DNA of 64,000 nucleotides from Agapanthus africanus (lineage: Eukaryota > Streptophyta > Magnoliopsida > Asparagales > Amaryllidaceae), in contig JASDDO010000019.1 of assembly GCA_030015575.1 (NCBI GenBank), positions 510,294,986 to 510,358,985 on the forward strand, read 5' to 3'. Numbering within the stretch: the stretch's first letter is position 1; every line of letters begins with the position of its first letter. The position numbers and the translations under genes are program-made. Below, piece by piece: positions 1 to 10,598 of this stretch. Under the pieces are notes generated by a model. The model made no database searches and was not told the origin of the DNA. It saw only the letters and a list, made by a program, of their open reading frames with translations.

Positions 1-1
1 G

Positions 2-703
2 AGAGCTCGCATGAGCATTATACCCTATGCTTCGGCAGTAGGATCTATAATGTATGCGATGTTATGTACACGCCCCGATGTAGCTTATGCACTTAGTGTT
101 GTAAGCAGGTATCAATCCAACCCAGGGGAGAATCACTGGATAGCTGTGAAGAACATTCTTAAGTACTTACGAAGGACTAAAGAATTGTTCTTGGTGTATG
201 GTAATGAAGATCTATAAATGGAGGCCTTTACCGATTCGAGCTTCCAGAGCGATAAGGACGATAGCAAATCTATCTCCGGGTTTGTATTTACCCTCAATGG
301 AGGGGCGGTAAGTTGGAAGAGTTCCAAACAGGATACCGTTGCAGACTCTATGATGGAGGCTAAGTACATTGCTGCAAATGATGCCGCCAAGGAAGCCGTC
401 TGGATGAAGAAGTTCATCTCGGAGCTAGGAGTAGTTCCAACCATTATTGATCCAATACCATTGTATTGTGATAATAATGGGGCTATGGCGTTAGCCAAGG
501 AGCCCAGGTCCCATCAGCGGTCCAGACACATCCTGAGGCGCTTTCATTTGATCCAGGAGATTGTAGATCGCTGCGAGATCGAGATTAAGAGAGTAGACAC
601 AAAGAATAACACCGCGGATCCACTCACCAAGGCCCCCCCTCAGCCACAACATGAGCGACTTTTTGAGATGTTGGGTATGAGATACGCCAATAACTGGCAT
701 TAG
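2..703 (+). pseudogene. Copia reverse transcriptase C-terminus and RNase H, partial, one nonsense codon
   Basis: This is the last ~230 residues of a copia pol polyprotein, with RNase H copying and degrading the RNA template in the virus-like particle. The reading runs from the RT connection (IPYASAVGSIMYAMLCTRPD) into RNase H. Visible RNase H landmarks are the first acidic residue in TDSSFQSDKDD, the acidic residue in MEAKYIAA (usually EAEYIAA), and CDNNGAMALAKEPRSHQRS. The frame is broken once by TAA at 215-217, where relatives in this window have a CAG or CAA codon. It resumes in the same frame and ends with TAG at 701-703, directly before the polypurine tract. It is truncated by the window edge. 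Confidence 0.9.
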
Positions 704-717
704 TGCAAGTGGGAGAT
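704..717 (+). other. Polypurine tract of element G
   Basis: The purine-rich stretch tgcaagtgggagat lies between the pol stop codon and the first base of the LTR. It primes plus-strand DNA synthesis. The same string precedes the 3' LTRs of elements A, B and D. Confidence 0.85.
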
Positions 718-2792
718 TGTTGGATACATGTATGCCCTAGAGGCCATTATATGATAGTGGATGTATTTATACATGTATATATATATTCAGTGTACATTCT
801 TGCTCGACATGATAGCATGCTATCTGGTTCTTCTTTATCTAACATGTTGATTTGATCATGCTTTCATTCATTCACACATGTTGATAAAGCCCTGAGGATA
901 TAGGCTTGACTACTGTGATTGTGATAAAGATCATACTAGTGGGACATCTGTAGTTTATAAGCATATCCTGGAATGTCCCTAGTCATAGGTGGATCGAGAC
1001 GGGGCATCGATATACCAGAGTAGACTAGCGTATATGATACTAGACCCATACGATGGGCGATGGATGTTCCCACATTCATCGATGTTTGACATCGAGGTCG
1101 TATACGGGTGCTCAGTGGTAACTGGGTACACTGGACGGACTCACCGAGAACTCCTATATGGAATTATATCTATCGTCGGATAGCAGTCCTTAGGTGACAC
1201 TGGTGCAGGTTTGTCTGTAGACCCGAGATCGTCATAGAGTCTTGTGTGTTCTCCCACTGTACTTTTATTACCACCCTACCACGGCTCTACTGAGTCGTGC
1301 AAATAGGTGGCCGTTGGGTACAGTCCTGAGACACACGAAGGCGATGAGCGATAGGAGGGGTTTCGTCTCTCCCGGTATTGGGAGTTGATGCTGTGCTGTG
1401 CTCGATTGGCTATATCAGTAAGTCCTTGGCAAGGGCTGTTGAGATTTACTGATAAATGTTATAAGTAGTTTCTTGATCTGTTGTAGACCATTCATCGGCA
1501 CGACTTATTGAGTTATTGGGGTCGACGTTACCATCCCTAGACTCGATATGCAGCATATCGAGTCTAGAGACCGGACTGTACGGTAGTGTTGCCGGTTGGC
1601 TCGACGGGAGTTGTGACAGGTTCGCTTGTTTTCTTCTGATCGCTCAATACCCGGGTGGCCGTTACGTTTAGCTGACTGCTTGCGGCTTGGGGGTGCTTGA
1701 TATGATCATCACCCACTGCCGGCGTATTGACGAGTCTTAGAGTCCCACAATGGAGTTGCCTAGTCCAGGCGAAACGATGTGGTGCGCATATGAGATATGC
1801 GTGTGGACCCGGTTAAAATGCGCGTATGAGACCCCGTATATTAATCGGGCGGTTTTCTTTTGGTCGGGTCGTATGTGATATGACCGGGTTGCTAAATCAA
1901 GTGTTGATTTATCATTGACTAAAAGTTTCTCACTTTAAACCCTTTCTTGTCTTTTTGTTGTATGCATGCATGTATGCATTTATTCTTATTCATGCACATA
2001 TGGATGTGCATGCACACATACATGCATACATCATTTTATCGTGGTTGTTGATATAGTGGATGGTGGCAATATAAGACTCACACCCTTTATAAAATATATG
2101 GATATTATTTTTGGAAAAGAAAAATGGAAATGGAAATTGTTATCATGGTTTAATATTTTATTCTTTCATTAACCCTTTTGATTAATCATGATTTAATTTC
2201 TATGGCCATTTTTGTTCCAAACTAAAATATCTAGATATTTTATAACTATGGTTAAGAATGAGAAAGAGAAAATATATATTCTCATTTTCTCATTTTTATT
2301 CACAAGCTTATCATTTTTACCTTGAGCTCTTAAAAAGCCATCATCTTCTTCCTCATTTCTCTCTTGCTCTCTAGTTTTCTCAAGTGAGCAAAAGAGTCAC
2401 CAAGTTAGGATTTTGAAGTGAGAAAACAAACCACATAATCATTCTACACTAGTCTTGCCCATTAGTGTAGAGTGTTAGCTTCCATTTCTTCTCTTGATCT
2501 AGTGAAGCTTCAAGCTTGGACAAAGAGGACTCCGGGTGGATCGTCGTGGACCTAGAGGATCTCAAGCGGACCTTTTTCCAACTCTCAAGTGGCTAAGGAG
2601 TCTAGCGTAGGGAGCTACAAAGGTTGTACTCTCAAAACCCTAGCTTTTAGTACTTGTGTTTGTGTTAAAGTTAAGTTGGCCTAAATTTTCTAGCATGATC
2701 TTTAAGATAGTTTCTTTAGCACCATGTAAATTTTAAATATGGCATGTGTGTTGCCTCCAAACCCTTGTAGTGGTACTGTAGGAAACCCTTCA
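718..2792 (+). repeat. 3' LTR of element G (2075 bp)
   Basis: It begins TGTTGGATAC and ends AACCCTTCA. It aligns along its length with the LTRs of E, B and D: shared blocks include the gatcgagacggggcatcgatat segment near 990, the cccactgtac block near 1254, and the tattgacgagtcttagagtcc block near 1726. Short palindromes with 3-nt loops lie at 1784-1802 (GAG loop), 1867-1885 (GTG loop) and 1893-1911 (GTG loop). No long coding frame is present and none is expected. A polyadenylation signal cannot be assigned with confidence. Confidence 0.85.
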
Positions 2793-4322
2793 GGGGGTTG
2801 ATGTTGCGCTGTGCACGATTGGCTATAAAAGGAAGTCCCTGGCCAGGGCTGATACTGGGATTTACTGGTAAGTGTTATCAGTAGTTTCTCGACCCGTTAT
2901 TAGCCTTATATCAGCACGACTTATCAAGTTATTGGGGTCTGACGTTTACCACCTCTAGACTATATATGTGACATATCAGACGAAGAGACCGGACTGTACG
3001 GTAGTGTTACTTATTTGACTCGCAGGAGTATGAGCAGGCTTGCTTGTTGATCTTCTGATCGCTCAATACTCGGGTAGCCGTTACGTCCAGCTAGTACCAC
3101 TGACGGCTTATGGGTGACTGATATGATCACCACCTATTGCCGGCGTATTGACGAGGCTTTAGAGTCCTACAAAGAGGTTTTCTGGCTCAGGCGAAACGAA
3201 ATAGGAGCACATATGTGATATGTGCGGGACCGAGATTAATACCTGTATGTGATACAGTATTCCAATCTCGCGATATAGGTTATATGTGATATAACATAAT
3301 TGTTGAATCAAGTGTTGATTCAATGATACGCTATATGTATATGTGATATGCATATAAATGATATTAGTCGGTTATATGTGATATAGCCGGTTTATTAAAT
3401 CAAGTGTTGATTTAATAATTTAATGTATAATTATATATTTGATATATTAACATACATTAACTAATATTAAGCTCAATTAAGTATTTCTTTTTCTCACTTA
3501 TGCATATAATATATATGTGATATATATTATTATATTTGTTTTTATGTTTCATGCTAGATGATACATTGGACATGGGTATATGAGACTCATACCATAATTA
3601 AGATAATGTGAGGTTTTAATTATTAAGGGTAAATCAAAATTACGTGGAAAATTGTCATGGTTGTGAAGCTTGTAGTAACCATTGACTTAGTCCACTAATT
3701 TTGTCTTACCTTAGATATTTATTAACCCAACCATTATAATAAGACATGGTTAAGTCTCTATATGAGTTATATGATATATTATCTCACACATGGTTGCTAT
3801 TCTCACTCATTCCATTCTACACTTCATCTTCTTCTTCACAAAAAAGAAAAGCTCTCTAGATTTTCAAGAGGTGAAGAAAATTAGTGAGAAAAAGAATTTT
3901 AAAGTGAGAAAAAAAATCCTATTTCGTCAACCTACACAAGATTAGCCATTTAGTTTAGGTTGTTTGCTTCACTAATTCCCAATTAGTGAAGAGGTAGCTT
4001 GATTTGGAGATTTCTCGACGTAGATCATCTTTGGCCTTGAAGACTTCAAGCAAGCTTGTTCCTTTTGCCTAGTGGAGCCTAGCGAGAGTCCGGGAGACCA
4101 CTACTTGAAGCGAAGAGACTAGTAAACAGAGATTTTGAAGTGAAAGACCGGTCTACAAAGGTTTTATTCCTTGTTCACTTAGTGCAATATATGATTACAT
4201 GCTTGTTTACCCTAATTCCTCTAGTTAAATCCTTGGTTATATGTTGCTTAGCACTCTAGGTTTTTTAAAATTGCATACTTGATGCCCTAGAAAACATAGT
4301 GAGGGTGCTAAGGAACCTTTAA
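2793..4322 (+). repeat. 5' LTR of element E, right-hand 1530 bp
   Basis: It starts mid-LTR where element G inserted (gggggttgatgttgcgctg matches 37509 onward in element B) and ends just before the primer site. Its length matches the corresponding part of B's LTR (about 1548 bp). The terminal dinucleotide reads AA instead of CA, apparently a point mutation. It carries the clearest copy of the palindrome array (3207-3530). Confidence 0.82.
3207..3530 (+). promoter_or_regulatory. Array of short palindromes with a GTG loop in the LTR
   Basis: At least eight inverted repeats, each with a 3-nt GTG centre, follow one another. Stems are GCACATAT (3207-3225), CTGTAT (3243-3257, inside an outer GAGATT/AATCTC stem at 3232-3269), GTTATAT (3279-3295), TTGAATCAA (3303-3323), TATATGTATAT with one mismatch (3332-3356), CGGTTATAT with one G-T pair (3369-3389), ATTAAATCAA (3394-3416) and ATAATATATAT (3506-3530). 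Homologous palindromes sit in the LTRs of G (1784-1911) and B (37919-38090) with compensated stem changes. They could be dimeric protein-binding sites or transcript hairpins. The function is not established. Confidence 0.7.
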
Positions 4323-4323
4323 G

Positions 4324-4336
4324 TGGTATCAAAGCC
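4324..4336 (+). other. Primer-binding site of element E (initiator Met tRNA)
   Basis: TGGTATCAAAGCC follows the 5' LTR. It matches the plant initiator-methionine tRNA 3' end, as in most copia and many gypsy elements (usual form TGGTATCAGAGCC), with one change. Confidence 0.85.
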
Positions 4337-5352
4337 AAGCTAAAGAATTAGATGATGTTAGTACAATTACGAAACCGAAACAACTCCGAAACCTTGAAAC
4401 AAAACCCTAGTTTCTGTCGAAATTTTTAAGTCCTCTAATTTTTTTGAAACAATAGCAGAATGTTATATGTGATGTAACATGAACACCAGAGAAAAATGAG
4501 AGCACTTCACCAGATTTGACCAGGCGAAAAGAGTATAAAAACCGGCCCCACCGGTTTTTTTAATGTTGTTTTGGCCTCGTTTTGCTTTGGTGTTCCAGTC
4601 TCTGGGTTTTGTTGTTTCAGGTATTGTTTGTTTTTACTAAGATTATATGTGATGTTATCTTTCTGTAAAGGTAATTCAGAGTGTTTCGTAGTTGTAATTT
4701 TAACATCGTTTCGGGTAATTTAGATGACGTTAAAAAGTTCGAACGAATATCAATAACCCATTTTTTAACCCCTCTCTGGGAATTTTCCAAAAGTTGGAAT
4801 TTTTGGGTTTAAAAATCTTCAGAAAATCATGCAAGTAATTCTATGGACTCTCTAGAAGAACGATACCCAAACTCGACTTTTTGACCGCGGAACCGCGGCC
4901 AAACACTAGGGTTTACGGCAGTTCCGCGGTGCTATGAATGAGGCATGGGTCGGCCCTTCCACGGTTGGTCCATAAGTGTTGTGGCATGTTTTGGGTATTT
5001 TTTAAACCGTGCTCAAATGTTGAGCTCTCTGGGAAATTTTGGGTGTTTGTTGATTCGATCGAAATGTTTAACATCGTCTAACTATCTGTGAATGTGATAC
5101 AGTATTTGGAATCCACAATAATTAGTTTTGTAAAAACTAGTTTGAATTTTATAAACCTAGCAATTTTGTCTCATTTGATCGGTTGCCACGGAGTTTTGAT
5201 ATGGATCAAAACTCTGTCGCAATCACGTAGTGCACGCAGATACTAGCAGGGTAACATTACTAGATAGCCACGCCCCAAAGCCCCGACCAAATGACTGTAG
5301 GAGAACCCCGTTGTCAAAAGCATCCTACTGGGTGCTCACGGCCGCGGTGTTC
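4337..5352 (+). other. Element E untranslated leader, first part
   Basis: No coding frame is supported. The sequence resembles the leader of element B after its primer site, for example the block near 4945 (gaggcatgggtcggccc versus 39700) and the block near 5150. A GC-rich inverted-repeat cluster lies at 4883-4933 (CCGCGGAACCGCGG, later GTTCCGCGG). GTG-centred palindromes lie at 4460-4480 and near 4641-4660. A perfect hairpin with 10-bp arms (GAGTTTTGAT) and loop ATGG lies near 5193-5216. From about 5217 to 5352 the sequence has no counterpart in B. Confidence 0.6.
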
Positions 5353-8300
5353 TATAACGTTTTGAAAATCGTTTCGGTGAAATTTCGGAAAATCGGTAAA
5401 ATAAGGGGGGTTTTCTGTAAAAAGTCAAAAAATAAATATCTTTATTATAAAATTAAATATACATATTCTAGCTATGTAATTGTTAGTATTTGGTGTTTAT
5501 TGAGCCACTGGTGAAATTTCAAATTTTCTGAAAATTTTTCCGAAATTAATTATTTTAATATTATTTTAAGCCGTCACTAATACATTTAATTAGGGAAAAT
5601 TACAAATTGGAATGGGTTGATACAAATTTTATAATTCATGACACACTAAACTGGCATGCAAAATATTGTTTCTGAAATGAAATCGTTTGCCAAAACGGTT
5701 TAGAAAATATCGAAGAAAAAGTGCCTTTTTGGTGAAATTAGTGTAAATAGATATTAGGGTATAACATTTATCATTTTTCTATCACCCACACTCACCCACA
5801 CCCTCTCTCCTCTCCCCTAATCAGCAGCCCAAGCTGCCCCCACTCCCTTTTTCCCCACTTGAAGTTTTGAAAAGAAAAGAAAAGAAAACAAAGGAAATGA
5901 AAGGAAATTGTTAAATGAGGTATGGGCTTTGACTTTATTCCTTGACTTGGACTATTTTCCTCACCTCACTCTCTCTCCTCTCCACACTCACCTGGCCGAA
6001 CCCTCCTCCTCCTCCAACAGCAGCAGCCCCTTATTTTACCTTCTCTTTTCTCTTCAAAAATTCATCGAAAATGCCTCAAAATACATACAAAATCAAGGCA
6101 AAATCCAAATCCAACTCTTACCCATTTTAGTTTAGCCTAATATACATGGATTGTGGTGAAAAGAGAGCATTTTGAGAGTCTAGATTGCAAGTTTGATCCA
6201 TGGTTCATGAGGTATAAATCTTGACCTTTTGTTAAATTGTTGCTAAATACTTTAGTCTAGCTTAATTATAAGTTTATTTGTGGTTTAATTGTGTGTTTGA
6301 AAGTTCAAGAAAGTGGGTTATGATCAAGTTAGGGTTTGTATTGTTTGATCATGGTTTTAATGGGTAGATTAGCATGTTAATTGAATGCAAAACCCACATT
6401 GGTTACTAGTTGCTATTTGTTAATCTAAAAGTTTGCTAATTGTGTTAATTTGGTTAACTAGGTTTTAGAAATTTAATTAATCAATTGGGATAAAAATCTA
6501 ATTACCATGGTATTATTAACATTTTAAATTGTATTTTAATATTTTAGATCATGCAAATCCAAGCTAAATTGTTGTTTTTGCATTTCTGCTAAAATGGTTG
6601 AAATTTGGGTAAAATTGCAAATTAGTTTTTTTGAACGTATATGGTATGATGAGATTAAATTGTGGTTATGGGTTATATGACTTATTTAAGATATTTAATA
6701 AGTATTATGGCCATTAGAATTGTTAAAACATCAAGTCTTGTACTAAAACGGCAAATTTTTTCCTGCTAGATTTTCGGAAAAATGGGTTTTAAAGTGAGTT
6801 TGAGGTTTTTGTGAATTTTAAGCTATTTTATATTATAATTAGTGCTTGTGATTGTGCAAATGAGGGTGTTTGGGTTTTTCTCGATGGTTTGGCGTTTGTA
6901 CGCCGGTGTCGAAGGTTTTTGGGTTGATTTGTGAAAGCAACCATAGGTTTTGACCTATGTGGGATTCGTGTGTCGTTTTGGTCATGAGTCGGATTTTAAT
7001 GCGATACTGTATGTTATGATATGTAGGTACCCCATGTGGACTTCGAGACGACAAGCAAGCGCGTAGCGACATCGGCACCGGCGAGCGAGGACCAGGTGAG
7101 TAGATTTATATCTACGGGGAGAAGTCGGATGGATGGCGTATAGCACCCTCACAGTTCGTGGTGATGTATACGAATACGTATGCACACATAGTGATTATAT
7201 ATATTGTTTTATGTTATTGATGACATAGATGGATTTAGGGTGTGATCGGATTAGTTTAGCGTTGCGAGACCCTAGAGTAGAGATTGCACCACATTTACAC
7301 ACACACACCATACTTGCGTGCATTATTCTTTCATATGTGCTTATATGGGGTTATATTGTTATGTGTTCATATGGGTATGGGACTGTGTGTTCGCATACTG
7401 GATTTGAGGATAGTATTTAGGATTTGAGGTGAGTCGATAAGATTTGATTGAGACCGCGAGAATGGTGATATGGCAGGATTCGTACTTGAGATACGTCCTG
7501 ATGTTATAGCGGATCTTGGGATGACGATACATATGAATAGTGTTATACATTGAATGGTTGACATGTGATCGTGATATGAGATAACATATATTAAGATATT
7601 TATAATAAGTCGCATTAGGCGATGTATACCTCTTTATGACGATATATGATGATGATATCGGTTTGTATGAGGCTGTAGATCAGCAGTCAGATCATGACTA
7701 TATTGGTGATATTAGTATCGTACTAGACGTAAATCAGTACCCAGATTATGATCTTGGATAAAGAGGATACCAGATGAATAATATGATATTGACCCGTACC
7801 TAGATTTGGGGATGCCGTATGACGGATTTACGTACGAGCTATATATTGATGATTGATCCGCACTCTTGACTTGGGATGTCTGATTATAGATATATTATCG
7901 GATATGACATTATTGAGGCGGGATCACCGACTATATATATACAGGTATGTATATGTATCGAGTCAGATGTTAGGCGGTTTTCTTACCTGTAGTTCAGCTT
8001 GTTAGTTCAGCCGTATAGTTTAGAGTAATTGTTAGACTAGATTAGACTCCTACCTATTCCAAAACTAACGGATCGTGGGTATTTTAAAAGGCAGGTCAAT
8101 GGATTCTACGGATATTTCAAAAGGCGTATCTTTTCTTAAAAACACCGTAGCCCTTATTTCCAAAACCTCACGATTTTTGTTATTTCAAATGGCACCATAG
8201 TATGACGTATATATATATATATTAAATGCAGATTAGTTACCGTTGTGTCTAGCATTTAGCTCCCGCTCATTATTGCTGTTCGCCCCGCATCGCATACTTA

Positions 8301-8528
8301 CATTGCTATTTCATATTGCATTGTTGATATTATGCTGTTAGGACACCAGCACCATTACCGATGATGTGTTTGTACTACGTACACTTACTTGACGGCTCAC
8401 ACACATCTTCATCGGTAATTGCCATATCACGTACACCTTAGAAAATATTATTGCTTGACTTAGCTTGTTAGTAAGTAGTTTGACATGATATTAGTGTACC
8501 TGCCTTATATGCAAGTTTAGACATTGTA

Positions 8529-9057
8529 CAGTAAAACCTCTATACAGTAATATCCTTGGGACCGGGGAAAAATATTACTATAGGGGGGTTATTCTTAAGT
8601 AGAGTTTTATATATAAAAATTAGATTTTTTTTTGAAAAAATAGTAGTCAAAATTCTTAGACCTTCAAAATTCATATAGACCTTCAAACTTATTAACAAGT
8701 CAAAATTCTTAGACCTTCAAAATTCATATAGACCTTCAAACTTATTAACAAGTCAAAGTACTTTATGTCATCTTAAGTTCAATTGTGTAGTTAAGTAATT
8801 TATGTCATCTTAAGTTCAATTGTAATAGCCAAGTAATTTTATGTATTTTTTATATATATAAAAAATTATTTAAAATTTAATGCCAATTTATTACTATATA
8901 GAGGTAAATTAGTACAGGCGGGACTTGGAAAAAGTATGGAATATCACACTGTGGAGGTTATTCTTATTTATAACTGGTCCCGAGTCGGGACCGGGACTTT
9001 TTATCACTATAGGGAGGTTATTCCTATATAGAGTATTCCTATACGGAGGTTTTACTG
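8529..9057. mobile_element. Emigrant/pogo-like MITE (529 bp)
   Basis: The ends are inverted repeats: CAGTAAAACCTCTATA on the left and its imperfect complement on the right (ggaggttttactg, with tatagagtattcc just inside). A TA dinucleotide flanks each end (8527-8528 and 9058-9059), the target duplication of Tc1/mariner-type transposons. The terminal sequence is that of Emigrant/Lemi1 elements, pogo-like MITEs described from Arabidopsis and other plants. Subterminal parts repeat the paired theme (ggaccgggga near 8567 and ggaccgggac near 8989). No transposase is encoded. It is inserted in the solo gypsy LTR. Confidence 0.82.
8647..8752. repeat. Perfect 53-bp tandem duplication inside the MITE
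   Basis: Two identical adjacent 53-bp units (8647-8699 and 8700-8752) each begin tcaaaattcttagacc and end cttattaacaag. I saw no difference between the copies, so the duplication is recent or has been homogenised. Confidence 0.9.
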
Positions 9058-10598
9058 TAGTTATTACTTGTCACTTCATGCATACTGTTATTCATTGTTA
9101 TGCCGCATTCAGAGATTTTCATGCCTATATTCATGGTTTTACGTGCTATTGATGATTTGGATTCAGATTTCATGAGATTTCTTGGATTTGGAGGAAAACC
9201 ACAAAAACATAAATAAACTTCTTCTCTCTCTTTTAAATAAAAAGTGCGGTTTTCCCATGATGTATAAGTCGTCCACCATGAGCTTGCTGATGGATTTCGA
9301 GACCCGAGTTCGAGGAGTGGAGGAACCATTTCGGGTACATAGTGGGCCCGGTGCGGTACCCCGGGGCAAGGGGATCGCAGATGATGGCGTTGAGCCTTGC
9401 AGGGGAGCACTACCGACCGGTGATTTTATCCGACGCGTCGGATATCTGGAGGATACCGTCGTAGTCTTGAGATGGATGGTAGGGGCCGCTCTGGACTGAC
9501 GACGCCCTAGATATTGAGATTGAGACATTAAGATTTCGAGATATTGAGGTACTGAGATTTGATGATACAGGCCAGTCCGGATAGCCGGAGCCTGAGATTT
9601 TGAGACATTGAGATTTATATTTTGTGTCGATGCTAGACACTGTTTATGCTGATTTCATTTATGATACCTCTTTTAAAAAGATACAGAAATCTCACTAATT
9701 TATGAAAGCAGTTTTCTTCAGTACATGCATTCTGTTTCATGCATTCATACATCATCCATATGATACATTGCTACCTGAGGCACTGACACGAGCACTTGGT
9801 ATTACCGTTGTTTAGAGGTATACCCTAGCCATTGTTATAGGCTGTTGGTTATATATTTGAGGATATATTATGATTGTATGACTTAGGATTGCGTTGTTCA
9901 TGCGATTTCTGTTCGTAGATGTTTCTATTCACGGGTTGGCAACCCACCCCTGTTGTGCCACAGTTTCTTGCAGGTTTTGCCGTACAGGTTTCATTACGGC
10001 TTTGCTGGCACTACTTCCATTTCCGGGTGATTTGCTAGTAGGTGGGTTTATTGTATCGTACCCATCAGTATACTTTGTATATATTATTATTCAGTTGTAT
10101 CTAGAAGTTCCATCAACCAAACATGTATTTATATTTCAGATAGAGACCAGTGATGTTATTCTTTCGACCTTAGAGTCGCGCGTTATATTTCTGTGGGTTT
10201 CTTGTTGTTTTGAGTTTCCTATTGAGTTTTGATCCTCGCCCTTGGCATTGTATATTATATTGCTTGTGTAGTTGTGACCGTCGTTTGACGAAGAGCTAGC
10301 TCCCGCTTAGGGATGCCTTTTATTGATTTCGTATACTATTCATGTTGTATCCCTTTTGGGGGCCAGTATTTACAAAGGAGACTCTGACGAAATTTTCAGT
10401 AAATATTTGATGTTTTTAAAAATGCATAATTTGGCTTATGCTATTAAAACTACTTGATTTAAATTGGTTTTCCTTCACTCTACTACTTTTCTTGGTTTGG
10501 ATTTCTGGGTTTTCGGCTTAGTTAGATTACGTACGCCTCGAGACGTTTCGTAGTTTAAGTGCCAGTCATGTTACGTACTTTTGCGACGTGACATGTTC

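Larger units (their letters stand above)
1..2792 (+). mobile_element. Angela-type Ty1/copia element G, 3' part only
   Basis: The window opens inside a copia polyprotein, followed by a polypurine tract and a complete 3' LTR that ends in CA at 2792. The 5' half lies left of the window. The next bases (ggggg, then ttgatgttgc) continue in the middle of another Angela LTR, as seen by comparison with the intact LTR at 37500-37520. Element G therefore inserted into the 5' LTR of element E, probably duplicating GGGGG. The LTR opening (TGTTGG, then ATGCCCTAGAGGCC shortly after) is the Angela/BARE-1 hallmark. The 5' target duplication cannot be checked here. Confidence 0.88.
5353..10593 (+). repeat. 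Solo LTR of a Tekay-like Ty3/gypsy element (5.2 kb) with target duplication
   Basis: Both sides are flanked by TGTTC (5348-5352 and 10594-10598), the 5-bp duplication made on insertion. The unit starts TATAACG (probably a mutated TGTAACG) and ends GACGTGACA. Relation to the LTR of element C is shown by shared blocks: gtgagtagattt followed by atctacgggg near 7096, ggttggcaacccacccc near 9934, and ttaagtgccagtca near 10556, which matches the C terminus on the minus strand. There is no internal domain, so recombination between two LTRs is the simplest origin. It holds a MITE at 8529-9057. Short open frames here (for example 5908-6135 and 9182-9499) have no coding support. Confidence 0.78.

Noticed and set aside
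4324-4336. tRNA gene fragments at the TGGTATCAGAGCC sites
   Set aside because: Only the 13-16 nt complementary to the tRNA 3' end are present, each directly after an LTR; they are primer-binding sites.
5908-6135. Pro/Ser-rich open frame in the solo LTR
   Set aside because: The C/T-rich stretch is typical of a gypsy LTR leader segment; C has a similar stretch in its LTR, and the frame has no support.
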